Positions 44,217 to 57,300 of a stretch of 64,000 nucleotides of DNA are shown here, one piece after another. A program made the translations under genes and the position numbers. Under the pieces are notes generated by a model. That model was not told the DNA's origin. It saw nothing but the letters and a program-made list of their open reading frames with translations, and did no database searches. How positions within the stretch are numbered: position 1 is the first letter of the stretch; each line of letters opens with the position of its first letter. Origin of the DNA: Aphrocallistes beatrix (taxonomy: Eukaryota; Porifera; Hexactinellida; Sceptrulophora; Aphrocallistidae). The stretch spans positions 4,650,001-4,714,000 of the forward strand of contig OY725490.1 of the NCBI GenBank assembly GCA_963281255.1. Direction: 5' to 3'.

Positions 44217-47200
44217 CTGACATGGTTTAAAGAAGTTATGGACGTGAGATATTTTGCTTCAAAAATGTGTCCTTTTTGGGGTGACATCAGGTGGTACAAG
44301 TGGCTCTAAGTGGCGAAATATTAGCACTGAAATTCTAAATATCGAAATTAATTTTTAGAACCCCTTTAGGGATCTAAAAATGATTAAAAAGGACTTTTGG
44401 CAAATTTTTGATAAAAAACAAAATGCCCATAGGAAAGGCCAGCCTTAAGGTTGCCCTTTTCTATAATAGCTAACTTTTGAATTTTTCATCTGATTTATTT
44501 AATTTTTTCAGTGCAGATTTGAATCGCAAAGTTAAGGATACCGCCCTCGAAAAACATCGCCTGACATAAAAAAAAATGGTGAAATTTTTTATTGCTAATT
44601 CCATCGGATTATTGAGTAGTCTACCATCTAATCGTACTTGTTGGACGGTATTTATTTTGGTATTCTAGAACTGAGCACCTAAAGCTCAGCCGTACTAAAA
44701 ATCGGAAAGTTATTCGTGGTTTTGCGGCGCATTCATCAATTATTTTCTAACTTATCTGATATTTTTTCAATTATATGAACCTCAAAAAGGTTTTGGCCCC
44801 TTTAAATATTATAGAACAGATAAATTTAGAAAAAGAGGCACTTAAAATCCAATCAAAAATATCTTTATGAGGGACTTCATTTGTAAAATGCTCGGGAAAT
44901 GGCCGTTGTGATATTGGCTATTGTGTATAGAAAAGAATTCTGAACAGTTAAAAAAAAAATTTGTTCAGATCCGACCATTAGTTCGTAAGTTATAGTATAT
45001 TGTAGGTAAAGTTCGGACATCAAACCTCTCTATGGCCCCGAAAGTGCTCGATGTCAATGCTTAAAAACTATTGAAGATATATAATCTATTATAATCTTAA
45101 ATGAAAGGATATATATGATAATATATAGGTTCCTCAAACATCTCTTTGTCAAAAAGTAAATATTTCTTGACTTAACATCGATTTTATTGTAATACAAATT
45201 CTATGGAGAACTTTTAATATATTAGTGAATGGCGAATCTTGTCGTAAAATAGGTTCCCAAAAGTAGCTATTATACTCAAAAAACAATGCAATAGTCACTT
45301 ACAATGTATACAGAAATTTGGAAGCACTCAACATGATTATTTTGGAAGTTCAAAGCATTTATTTCCAAAATTAGGTCAAAGCCCCCCATTTATAGTCCAA
45401 AAACAGATTCCTCCATATCTCAGGAAATATACACCCAAATTCTTAGCTCTCAATTCCTAATATACTTTTCAAGACGGTATATATCTGATTCTTAAATAAT
45501 AAGTGTACTACATGGAATGGAATGCTAAGTTTTAAATTTTTATCACGTGATGACGTAGCATTTTTCGAAAATCCTAACTTTAAAACTAAAAGTCGTAGAC
45601 TCTCGCTCTAACTTCCTAATATACTTTTTAGAAGCTCTTTATTCATTCTAAACCGATGAATTATACATTGTAGTGCTAGGAATATGAATTATATTCCCTA
45701 ATTGGTTCAAAATATTCGAGGTTAGAGGCCTCAAGGTAATTTGTGAATTTTCAGCATAATTTTGCTATTTTCAGTAAAATCTGTTGGAATACAACTAATT
45801 CATTAGTATACATGCGATTAAATGCCCATGGATGCTTTTATTTATCGGTAATAGCTCATTTTACATCGTACTTAACATCAAAACTTCAAATCCCTATATC
45901 TCGGGACTTTAAAATTCCAAAATTGACCGTCTTTCAAAAATTTTAACTCAAAATTGCTTTGAGATAGAGGTTTGAAAATTTCAGGAGTTGTTCCATATTA
46001 TTAGGCGATGAGCGTAGGACCACTCGATTTTCGATATCTTACAAATTTGTGATTTTATTGCTGATTTCCAAAGAAAATCGGGAATTTTTCGCCGTTTTTT
46101 GGCAATTTTTTCTAAAACCCCTATAATATTAACAATTTTGTTTATTTTAACTTTCTTTTGGTTCTATGCGATTGCAAAATTTATAGACTATATATGATTA
46201 AATTTTCGAAGCATTTGATCCAAACATGTGTTTCAAAAAAATCACAGAGTGGAGGAGGGCTTACCATTAAGATGTGCTAGGGAAAAACGGAAAAAAACCG
46301 ACTTTGAGACGCTGTAACTCAAAAACTAGAAATGTGAACCAAAAACGGTTTGGCATGCCTCAATATTTTTTAATTGCACTACCTGCCCATGCTTAACATC
46401 TTATATATCTCTATTCTTGATATACAGTACCCGGACAAAAGTATTCGACCACCACAGAAACCGCCATACAAATAGTATTAAAGTGGGTCTATTCATAAAG
46501 GAATATGTGCTCAAACTGTAAGGAATACTCTATTTTTTATTTCAAATTCGTAAACTACACATTCTAATTATTCATAATTGATAGCCTCAGCTTGATTACT
46601 AACTCCCAAGTTAATAAATATCAACATTTGATACTTGATGCTACTTGTCCCAAGTCACAGCCATTATACGTATATGATGGCGTTTAGTGACACAAAGTGG
46701 CATAGGTTGATAATTTTCTACATAAGAATAAGTAATTGAGTTGAAACTCTCAATTATGAGTAATTAGAATGTGTAGATTACGAATTTAAACTAAAACAAG
46801 AGTATTTTCTATTGTTTAAGGGCATATTCCTTTTCTAATAGATCTAATTTAATACTATTTGTATGGAAGTTTTCGTGGTGGTCGAATACTTTTGTCCGGG
46901 TAGTGTATGCTGTAAGCCAAACCTATGGATTTTCACGGGCGGTATCCTTAACTGCAAAACTGCATTAATAATTGAAATAGTTAATTTTTTCATGAATGCG
47001 TGATCTATCAAATGAATAGACAATTTTTTGAATTTGGAAAATTGGTAAAATTCACAATAAACACCCGAAGAATTTATTTTTTAGTAATTTTGACACTATT
47101 TTTTTCATAATTCTCTTTTTATTCGTAATATCAAAAATCTGTCTGTTCATTTCATTTTTTTTCTACTCTTCGAGATCTATTAAAAACCGTTGAGTTTTCG

Positions 47201-47689
47201 CTTCTATGTTGAATTAGCAAAAATTTATCACACTTATAAGTGCTGAAAAAAAGTCTCTGAAATTCTGATTTAAAAATATATATATATATCACTCAATTTT
47301 CTTTAGTTTTAATTGCTTCTTAATATTAAATAACATGAAAATATCCTTATTTAACAACTTATAGCAGTTACTTGATTTATAACTATGGTATTTCAAAAAT
47401 TTTCACTTTCAAAAGTTTTAAAAACTGGCTCTTCCTCTTTGGCGACCCAAAAATAACCCCATCCGATAGTATCCGCCGGAATCCCAGGTCTGTAACTTCT
47501 TTCAAGCATGCTAGATTATCATTTGAATTCCGGAATTCGTATCCAGCATTGAATTTAAGTAATTTGATGTATATATTGACCATATTTGGAGAATTTTTGG
47601 CTGTCCGTGCATTCAATGGCCAGGAATTTTTTCACATTCTTGGCCGTTGCTAGGAACTCGCGGGCAAAAAATTCTCCAAATGTGGTCAA
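44217..47689. repeat. Long mosaic repeat, inverted copy, with nested Tc1-like MITE
   Basis: 44217-44455 repeats at 58077-58310. 44600-45960 is the inverted counterpart of 38947-40320. 45960-46420 is the inverted counterpart of 51000-51480 and of 63180-63700 (GCGATGAGCGTAGGACCAC; CACATCTTAATG reversed). 46425-46904 is a Tc1-like MITE. 47565-47689 is a small foldback (TTGACCATATTTGGAGAA) cut by the next HC element. No gene is supported; ORFs here are not conserved between copies. Confidence 0.75.
46425..46904. mobile_element. Tc1-like MITE, uninterrupted reference copy
   Basis: CAGTACCCGGACAAAAGTAT and ATACTTTTGTCCGGGTAGTG ends, TA flanks, 480 bp. The inner arms pair (CACAGAAACCGCCATACAAA with TTTGTATGGAAGTTTTCGTG). 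It is inserted in the long mosaic repeat; the flank GATA-TA is restored by removing it. Confidence 0.9.
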
Positions 47690-48207
47690 TCCTTACTATT
47701 AAAACTCGATTAATGTATATTTATTTATATATATCTATATCTGTAACGAATTGATGAAGAAACTGCCGGGTGCAGAAAGCTGATTTTTTGTATGTGGGAG
47801 TTCTTTGGCCATGGCTCCAGTAAGTTCTGAGCTCAGATGAAAATGTCGACTCATCATGGAATTATGACGTCATTGTCACATTTTTAAAAGTTAAGCAAAT
47901 CGAGCATAACTTAGCCATTATAGGAGATAGAAGGCTGAAATTTAATGGATTATGTAGATTAATATACCTCACATATGGCGCAACTATCATAAAAAAATGA
48001 TGACTCATCACTGTTATGACCTAATCAATACGCATCAAAAATTGGTGATTTTTCGTGCGATATTGAAATAGTAGGACAGATGTATTTAGAGATGTTATCT
48101 CCCATATAATTAATCAATGGTGACCACAGGCGCCCTTTGGGCGCCTCCGGCAGACACTTTGTGTCCGCCAGCCGCGCGCAGCGTCGCAAGCAAGCGAAGC
48201 GCGCTTG
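47690..48207 (+). mobile_element. HC Helitron-like element, best-defined copy
   Basis: 5' end TCCTTACTATTAAAACTCG, preceded by A; 3' end GCAAGCAAGCGAAGCGCG then CTTG, followed by T. The small foldback it interrupts is known uninterrupted at 48960-49010 and 58010-58040 (ATGGTCAA-TATATAT), so the insertion is A^T without target duplication. Near the 3' end are three palindromes (GGCGCCCTTTGGGCGCC; GACACTTTGTGTC; GCGAAGCGCGC region). 518 bp, no ORF conserved among copies. A TA microsatellite follows the 5' end. These are Helitron-like traits, though CTTG replaces the usual CTRR. Confidence 0.8.
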
Positions 48208-48359
48208 TATGTATATAAAATTGCTGGAAATTTAGTGCTGAGCACGAATTCAGCATCAAAATTTCCGCCATGGTTAAAAGAAGTTATAGATATGAAACAT
48301 TTCGCATCAAAATTTTTGGGTGACACCGGGTGGTACAAGTGGCTTAAAGTGGCGAAATA

Positions 48360-48597
48360 TCCTTACTATTAAAACACGATTAATCTATGTGTATATATAT
48401 ATATATATATATATCTGTAACGAATTGATTGAAGAAACTGCCAGGCGTAGAATTTCGATTATAACAGTAGGACAGACATATTTAGAGATGCTATCTCCAT
48501 TATAATTAACCAATGTGACCCCAGGCGACCGAAGGGAGCCTCCGGCGGACACAAAGTATCTGTCAGCCGCGCAGCGCAAGCAAGCGAAGCGCGCTTG
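48360..48597 (+). mobile_element. HC Helitron-like element, internally deleted (238 bp)
   Basis: Starts TCCTTACTATTAAAACACG after GGCGAAATA and ends GCGAAGCGCGCTTG before TTGAATTGAAATTC. The uninterrupted host is seen at 58170-58195 and 44316-44340 (GCGAAATATTAGCA). The middle with both TGACGTCA motifs is missing, yet both ends are intact. Confidence 0.8.
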
Positions 48598-51500
48598 TTG
48601 AATTGAAATTCTAAAAATCGAAACTAATGTTTAGAACCCCTTTAGGGATCCAAAAATGGTTAAAAGGGACTTTTTGCAAATTTTTGATAAAAACAAAATG
48701 CCTTAGGAAAGATCAACCTTAAGGGATCAGCTTCCAATTTTTATATTGGTTTGTTTTAAAAGGACAAATATTGTGGCTCCTACATTATTTTTTGTACATC
48801 GATTTAACAGTGCCGGATCATCTTTTTAATGCTGAATTCATGTTCAGCACTAGATTTCCAGCAATTTGATATAGATTGACCATATTTTAAAACATTTTTA
48901 TCTGACTGTCCCTAGCAACGGCCAGAATTTTTTCACATTCCTGACCGTTGCTAGGTAAAGGCTACCAAAATATCCTCCAAATATGGTCAATATATATATC
49001 AAATTGCTGGAAATTTAGTGCTGAGGACGAATTCAGTATTGAAATAACGACCTGGCATAGTCAAATAAAGTTATAGATATGGGATTTCGGCGGAGACTAT
49101 CGTACATGGTCATTTTTGGGTCCCCAGTCATAACTGACAACCTTTTCACACTTGAAGGTGTCATGATGTGAAAATATTTGATATGCCATATTTTGAAGTT
49201 AATTACTACTATAAGTTGTTGATTTAGGATGTTTGGATGTTATTTAATACTAGGATCCCGTGAAACTAATTGAAGCCTTTCCGAAGAAAATTGCTTTGTA
49301 GCCTGTTTTTAGCACTTAAAAAAATCAATTTTACAACGGAGGAATATTTAGTTACATAGGTCGTAGAGTAAACACTCGACGGTTTTGGAAAGATCTCTTC
49401 ACGTAGAACAAAATGATTGAGACAGATTTTCGATATTCTACTTTAGAAAACGTTAAAATACTTTTCCTTATGAAAATCTGCTTCTAAATATTTTAGCAAC
49501 GAAATTTGAAAGAAAAAATTAATTGGGTTAAAATTGAAAATTCTATTCCTATTGTTTTCTTTATTCAACCATTTCGTGCAAGAATAATTGAGTAAAAGAG
49601 GCATAAGCCATTGATATTTCCTTGAATGTCCTCGATAAATTAGGCGATTTGGAAAATAAATAAATTTTTGTTGCTTCTTGCGCTCCCGAAAAGTGTATTT
49701 TTGCAGATAACTCATCGAGAACAGTTTCCACAAAAAATTTCAGAGGAAAATAATGAAAACTTTTTGAGTTAGTTTTGGAAGGAAACACCAACCTTAAAAG
49801 AAGCTATAGCTGTGGGACATTTCGCATTTAAAATGTGTCCTTTTTAGAGCGACACCAGGTGATACAAGTGACTCAAAGTGGCGAAATATTGGGCTGGAGT
49901 TATAAAAATCAAAATTATTGTTTAGATCCCCTATAAGGATCTAAAAATGATAAAAAATCAATTTGGGTACATTTTAGTAAAAAACAAGTGTCCCATGGGA
50001 AAAAACAACATTGAGGTAGTCTTTTGGTGTGATTTTTGGGGTCTCCTTTGATATATTTCATTTGAGCAAGAAGTTATTGATCTTGGGATTCCGGCGGATA
50101 CTATCGAATGTGGTTATTTTGGGCGACCAGTCATCAATGACCAGTTTTTCCCACTTTTAATGGTGTAAATTTCGGATATACCATATTTTGAAGTTAAGTA
50201 CTGCTATAAGTTGTCGAAGAAGGATATTTGCATGTTATTTAATATTCCTAAGCAGCTAATACTGATGGAAATTGTGGGATATATTAATATTTTCTAAACT
50301 CTATTTTCTGAGACTTTTTTTTAGCAATTTTAAATGTGATAACCTTTTGCAAATTCAACATAGAAGCGAAAACTCAACGGTTTTTAATAGATCTCTAAGA
50401 GTATAAAATAATGAACAGACAGAATTTTGATATTACAAATAAAAAGAGAATTATGAAAAACATAGTGTCAAAATTGCTTAAAAAAATTCCCCTTGTGTTT
50501 TAGTGTGAATTATTAACAATTTTCAAAATTCTCAAAATATGTCTGTTCTTTAGATAGATCACGCATTTATGAAAGAATTTGAAAACTTTCTAAAGGATTG
50601 TAGGTATATTGTGTCCGATTTCTTTCTTGTAAATTGACCTTTTTTTTAAAAAGATTTTTATCCTTTGGATTATTTCTATTATTAATGTAGTTTTGCAGAT
50701 AACTCGGCGATTCAAATCTACACTGAAAAAATTAAATGATTCGGTTGAAAAAGTCAAAAGTTAGCTATTATAGGAAAAGTGAACCTTAAAATAAACCAAT
50801 GTATAAATTGGGAGCTGATCGATCCTCTAAGGAAAGCAATTGACAATTCGAAAATATGATATTTTCAATACCATTTGAGATACAGATATTAGATGAGAAC
50901 TTTTTGAATGCCCTAAGTAGTATTCATATTTTAACATTTTCACTGTAAACCTTTCTTTAAAGATATTAGTATGATCTCTACGGTTATGGATACCGCCCTC
51001 GAAAAACCATATGATTTGGCTTACAGCATACGATGAAAGTAGAGCTATAAAAGATGTTAAGCGTGTGTAGGTATCTCCGTCAAGAAATACTTACACATTC
51101 CAAACCGTTTTTGAGTCTCATTTCTAGTTTTTGAAATACAGTGTCTCAAAGTCTGTTTTTTTGTTTTCGCAAGCACATCTTAATGGTAGAAATCCGGCCA
51201 CTCAAGGAATTGTTTAGGACAAACCAAGGAAACAAATGCTTCCAAAATCGAAACATAGATAGTGTATCATATTTGCCACTTCATAGGCCCAGAAGAAAGT
51301 TAAAATGACAAAAATTGTAAATTTTATCGGTGTCCGAAAAAAAAGGGCCAAAAAAGGGCGAAAAATGTCTGTTTTTTTTTTGGAAATCAGGAATAAAATC
51401 ACCAAGTTATAAGATATCGAGAATAAAGTGGTCCTACGTTCATCGCCTAATGATATGGAACAACTCTTGAAATTTTCAAACCTCTATCTCAAACCAATTT

Positions 51501-52373
51501 TGACTTAAAATTCTGTAAATATGGTCAATTTTGAAATTTGAAAGTCCCGAGATATAGAGATTATAAGTTTAGATGTTAAGAAGAATGTAAAATGAGTTAT
51601 TAAAAATGAACATAGGCATTCACAGACATTTATTCGCATTTATACTGCTGATTTAGGTATATTCGAACCAAATATTTACATAAAATTGCAAGAGTACCCT
51701 GAAAATCCACAAATTTCCTTGAGGCCCGTAACCCCGAATATTTTGATATAATTATGAATAATAATTCATATTCCTAGCACTACGAAGTATAATCTATCAG
51801 TTTAAAATTAATGAAGAGCTTCCAAAAAGAATATTAGGAAGTTAGAGCAAAAGTCTACGACGTTTATTTTCCAAGTTAGGATTTTCGAAAAATGCTACGC
51901 ATCATATGACAAAAATCTAAAAACATTCCAATTTGTGCAATTATTATCAATAAATCATATATGTAATTATTATCAATAAATCATATATGTACCCTTATAA
52001 AAAGTATTTTAGGAAGTGAGAACTAAGAGTTTGGACTTATATTTACAGAGATAGAGAGATATCTCTTTTGGACCCTAAATGGGGATTTTTGAACAAATCT
52101 GGGAGGTCCAAGGCCAGAACTTTCAAAATAATTATCAAAAGTTCTCCAATTTTTCTGTACACATTATCTACGATCATTGTATTCATTATTTAGCGTAATT
52201 GCCACATTTGGATACATATTTAATGATTAGATTCGCCATTTCCTAATATATTCAAAGTTCTCCATAGAATTTGTATTACAATCAAATCAAAAATAAGTCA
52301 AGAAATATTTATTTTTTGACAAAGGAATGTTTGAAGAACCTATATATTTTGCATATATCCTTTTATTTAAGAA
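48598..52373. repeat. Long mosaic repeat, direct copy
   Basis: Units shared with 44.2-47.7 and 57.4-58.3 kb: AACCCCTTTAGGGATCC (48637); the foldback ATTGACCATATTTT...ACCAAAATATCCTCCAAAT (48880-49005); GGTGATACAAGTGACTC (49855); CCGCCCTCGAAAAACCATAT (50992); and GTCCCGAGATATAGAGATT (51545), continuing as in 38.9-40.3 kb to 52373. The minus-strand ORFs near 49.5 kb show no domain. No gene is supported. Confidence 0.7.
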
Positions 52374-52457
52374 CAAGCGAGCTTCGCTTGCTTGCGCTGC
52401 GCGGCTTGCGGACACTGGGTGTTTTCCTTTATATAAATTTCCCTTTATATATATATT

Positions 52458-53640
52458 GTAAACAAAGGTAAACGAATATTTTTTCATATGGATCCGAAAA
52501 TATAATATTCGAAATCTACACCCCTGAAAACCCCATGTCAACCGTTGAAAGCAAGTTTCTAGCATATCTTTGAGATTTGTTTACTTTATGTATCTAATGT
52601 AAACAAAAGTAAACAAATAATTTATCATATTGATCTGAAAATGTAATATTCGATATCTACACCTCTAAAAACCCCATATCACACGTTGGAAGCTAGTCTC
52701 TAGCCTATTTTTATTATTTGTTTACCTTATGTATCTATTGTAAACAAAAGTAAACAGATGATTTATCATATCGATCTGAAAATATGATATTCTAAATCTA
52801 CACCCCTAAAAACCCCATGTCAACCATTGGAAGCTAGTCCAGGGTTGCCATCTCCTCAGTCATAAAAAAAGGACACTCACGGATAGATCGAAGATTTAGA
52901 AAAACGATGTAAAGAGAGAGCGTAGCGAACGACAATAATGGCTGTCTGGGTGCTAGCACCCCAAGGAATTGTTTTGAATGTTTTTAGTGTGCTTCTATAA
53001 CATTATATTGGATCTCTGATCCAATATAATGTTATAGTAGCACAGTTCTAAAATGAGTGCTGGTGTCCGGCCGTATGTGGTGTACAGACCTTAGTTTAAG
53101 AGATATCGGTTTGAATTTTTTTGTGATGCTGCGGACATATATGTAAATTCTCACCTAGGGTTTCGATTTCCAAAATATGCTAAATCATCATGATAGCCAT
53201 TCTAGTATATAATCTACAAGTAAAACGTAAAAGGACAAGAATGAGTTTATAAGAACAAAAAGGACAAAAAGCGAAAAAAAAGGGCAGCATATTTTAAAAA
53301 GGACTGGTAGCAAAAAAGCCTATTTTTTTCTAGCCTATTTTTGTAATTTGTTTACTTTATGTATCTATTGTAAACAAAAGTAAACAAATAATTTATCATA
53401 TAGATCTGAAAATATGATATTCGAAATCTACACCCCTAAAAACCCCATGTCAACCGTTGAAAGCAAGTTTTTCAGTTATTTTTGTCATTTGTTTACTTTA
53501 TGTATCTAATGTAAACAAAAGTAAACAAATAATTTATCATATCGATCTGAAAATATGATATTCGAAATCTACACCCCTGAAAACCTCATGTCACCCGTTG
53601 GAAGCTAGTCTCTAGCATAATTTTCATAATTCGTCAAATC
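52458..53640. repeat. Minisatellite, about 140-bp unit, inside the Helitron-like variant
   Basis: The unit GTAAACAAAAGTAAACAAAT - GATCTGAAAATATGATATTC - ATCTACACCCCT - AAAAACCCCATGTCAACCGT - TGGAAGCTAGTCTCTAGC - TTTGTTTACTTTATGTATC recurs with small changes at about 52456, 52598, 52739, 53366 and 53511. The array is broken between 52849 and 53326. Confidence 0.85.
52849..53326. mobile_element. Insertion in the minisatellite (hAT-like ends)
   Basis: Begins CAGGGTTGCCATCTCCTCAG within ...GAAGCTAGTC and ends before TAGCCTATTTTTGTAATTTG, where the host unit resumes. It contains a perfect palindrome, CATTATATTGGATCTC and GATCCAATATAATG (52995-53040). The right terminus is poorly conserved, so the class is uncertain. 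Confidence 0.5.
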
Positions 53641-54312
53641 GTGTGAAAATATGTATATAAAGGTGTGAATATATTCCAATAACCGTTTTAACTGCCATAC
53701 ACTATAATATATAATTGAGACATTTATATAAATTATTGCTTTGAAGTATTAATTACAATTACAGCCTACAATATTGTCGTATAATGATTTCTATTGTGAG
53801 AGTGAAGCCGTACATAGTATTGTATAGAAAAGGTGTGAAAAATTGTTTTCCATTTTTTTGCAGAGTTGTGATAATTTCGCTTAGATTTTCGTACTTAATC
53901 CTAGATTCATCATTTGACACCTACATGCCAATTTTCGTATATCTACGACTTGCCAATTCTTCAATCAATTCGGACAAACAAACAAACAAACAAACAAAGA
54001 AAAAATCCTAGCGTTTTAATATATAAGAAATATTAGATTATATAGTAGTATTTTCAATAGTTTTTAAGGTTGGCCTTTCCTATAATAGCTAACTTTTGAC
54101 TTTTTCAACCGATTCATTTAATTTTTTCAGTGCAGATTTGAATCGCAGAGTTATCTGCAAAACTACATTAATAATTGAAATAATTAAAGAGATAAAAAAT
54201 TTTTTTAAAAAATTTGGTCATTTTACAAGTAAGAAATCGGAAACATTATGCTTACAATCCATTAGAAACTTTACAAATTCATTAATAAATCGATGATCTA
54301 ACTAATGAACAG

Positions 54313-57300
54313 TAGAGATGGGGGAAAATGCATTTTTTTGTTAGATCATGTTCTCTAGGTGTGCGAAAGTTGCCTTAGCACATTTAAAGTAAATTCCCAA
54401 AGTTTCATTCAATTTGTTTAATGTTAACAACTTGCACATTCCAACAGTCGGTGTGTACGATAATTTGATGCGGTTTTTATCCGATTTTTTGTATTTTAAA
54501 GCCAATATCTCAATTAGAATGGATGTTAAGTGTATAATTTTATTTTTAAGTGTAAATATATTTGTAATACTAATTTATAATCACGTTTAACACGATAAAC
54601 ACAGGTGATTCCGGTAATCTGTGCCTAATTTAAACAGAAATACAGGATAACCAACACATTTACGTAATATTGAGATTTATTGCTTTGATTTGGGTTTGAA
54701 CAGTTACATCATAGTTTACGAATATACTTCTTGTACTAGTACATTTTTTCTCCCTCTTAATTATCAACCACGATACTATTTGAAATATTTGGAATGCGAA
54801 TTATCATATTACATGTGGTGAAAGGTAATATGACCCACTCTACTTGGAAAATGAAGTTTATCACAGGAATCTATCAATGGCCATTTCAATATTTGTTAGG
54901 TATTTAGTGTTTGAATTTCACACTATCGTAATTCTGATATTTATACATATTTGTTCCTGTTTCTATAATTGATTTCAAATGCCTCTTACTCGGCAGCAAT
55001 GCGAACATAATTTATTCGGGTCATCGTCTGAAATGCCCATTAACCAATCACCAACATGTAAGGACGTGGTAAAATCATTTTTTTACCATCGGAATCTTGA
55101 TTACAGAAAATTTACTTTATTACAAATCTGCGAAATAGTTTCAGATGAAGTTGTGCAGAGGTTGAACATGGGAAGTATTCCTACTATTAAACCTCACAGC
55201 ATATCCAACAAAATTAGAACCCTCTATAGTACGGCTCAGACTCTATCAAATCGCTTTCAAAGAAATAGGATTTTGGGAAACTTCGAGAACGAATTATCTA
55301 ATTTTAAACTATTGTTTGATGTCAGCCCTTGCAGATGCTTCGATAACAATATTACCAGAGCGAATTGCAGATGCAAAGTTAAAATCCCTAATATGGAATA
55401 GGAATTTTATTGCGATCAAAAGATCATCAGAAATCATTTTATTGGGGGTATTGATAATCTAGCTACAGCCAAAATCCAAGCTCGAGAGTGCAGAGAGCAA
55501 CAACGACAATTGCAAAGTTACGGGAATGTTAGAGACAACACTCCTAATCTGTTTTGCATTGAGAATGGTGAAATACCCAGCGAGATTCAGGGAGAAGAGA
55601 GCGATGAAGATGATGACGAATTTTATCCATGTTCTAGCAGATTGCCACAAAGTGGAAAACAAAATCGATTTTCATATCCTCATTTGTGTAAAGTACTTGA
55701 CAGGTTCTCAATAAATGACACTGCTGGTTGTGCAATTGCAAATGCAGTTCTTCAGGACCTTGATTTGCTGACTACTGAGAAGATTCTTTCTAGAGATAAG
55801 GTTAGATATCAAAGGAAATATTGGAGAAGGAAAGAAATTCGAATACGATCAGAAGACCTAACAAATTTGACTTGCATCGGATTTGATGGCCGCAAAGATG
55901 AAACATTGTCTATCAACAATGTAGAAGACGCATTTGGTGTCACACAACAGAGTCGTGCATCACTCAAAGAAGAACATTGTGTCATAACTTCCGAACCAGG
56001 GACTATGTTGACCATATCTCTCCTGAATCAGGATGTTTTAAAGATATTTCAAAGGAACTGATGTCAGTAATTTATAATACGGAATCTGATAAAACGATTA
56101 ATTCAATACTGGCTGACGGTACGAATGTTAATGTTGGAAAACATGCTGGAGTCATTGCTCGTATTGAATCTGAATTAGATCGCCCGCTCCAATGGCTCAT
56201 ATGTTTGCTCCACTTTAGTGGTGAAATTGGATCACAACTTCATGGGGAAGTTCATAAATTTCCTATTGTAAAATTCATTCCGGTTCCAGGGAGAGTGGCA
56301 CCGACTTCACAGGATATACTAAAAGATCTTAGTACTGACCAATTATATTTGTATGAAGCTTGTCTTGCTATTCAAGGAGGTCCGGAACTGTCTGATATGA
56401 GCTTTGCATCGAACAGAAATTGCCCACTAAATCATTCTCGATGGTTAACTGCAAATCGTGTGTTTAAGACTGTACATGTCCAGTAGAGAACCATCAATAA
56501 ATCTAACCAGGATAGTCAATTATGTATTGAATATATACGCCCCCATGTGGTTTCGAGGCAAGAGTAATCCTTATTGTACAGTGGGAGTCATAACCTATTC
56601 TACGTACTATTTCACTCTAACACGATTTCTTTCTCCAACTGACAAGCAGATTATATACCCGGTAATTCAGAGAAATGAATTCTTTGCTCATCCTGAAAAC
56701 ATCCTCTTAGTAGCTTCCAATTTGTAGTTCCTAAAATAAATTTTCAAGCGGAAAAATTACATGGATATGATAACTTGGTCTGAGTGTGAGACTACTATAT
56801 CACCACCTCCAATGCTAGATATTCTTTCTAATGAAGATATCATCAAATCGAAAACTGAAACCATTCACATTTCAAAGTACCCCTGCCATTCACAAGGAGT
56901 TGAGAGAGCAGTGAAAGAAATGACAAGAGCATCAAAACAAGTTTACGGGCATGATAATCGACATGGAATGGTTGTCAATACAGTAAATTCCAGACAGGAG
57001 ATGCCTTCATTCGCAATGAAGAAGGACTATCTAGTATAATTGTTTCATTATCACCTGTGTTTATCGTGTTAAATGTGATTATAAGTTAGTATTACAAATA
57101 TTTTTACACTTAAAATAAATATTATACACTTAACATCCATTCTAATTGAGATATTGGCTTTAAAATACAAAAAATCGGATGAAAACCGCCTCAAATTATC
57201 GTACACACCGACTGTTTGAATGTGCAAGTTGTTAACATTGAACAAATTGAATGAAACTTTGGGAATTTACTTTAATTGTGATAAGGCAACTTTCGCACAC

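Larger units (their letters stand above)
52374..54029 (-). mobile_element. Long Helitron-like variant with internal minisatellite
   Basis: Left end CAAGCGAGCTTCGCTTGCTT and GCTGCGCGGCTTGCGGACAC is the HC 3' hairpin. The right end GATTGAAGAATTGGCAAG (reversed), a (CAAA)n tract and AATCCTAGCGTTTTAATATA then TAAGA reads, reversed, TCTTATATATTAAAACGC, like the HC 5' end. It interrupts the mosaic repeat between TTTAAG and AATATTAGATTATAT. In between lie a roughly 140-bp tandem array (52458-53640) and a nested insertion at about 52849-53326. A deleted relative is at 19543-19861. Confidence 0.7.

Noticed and set aside
49443..49791. Minus-strand ORFs near 49.5 kb as a gene
   Set aside because: They fall in the mosaic repeat, overlap each other in two frames and show no recognisable domain.
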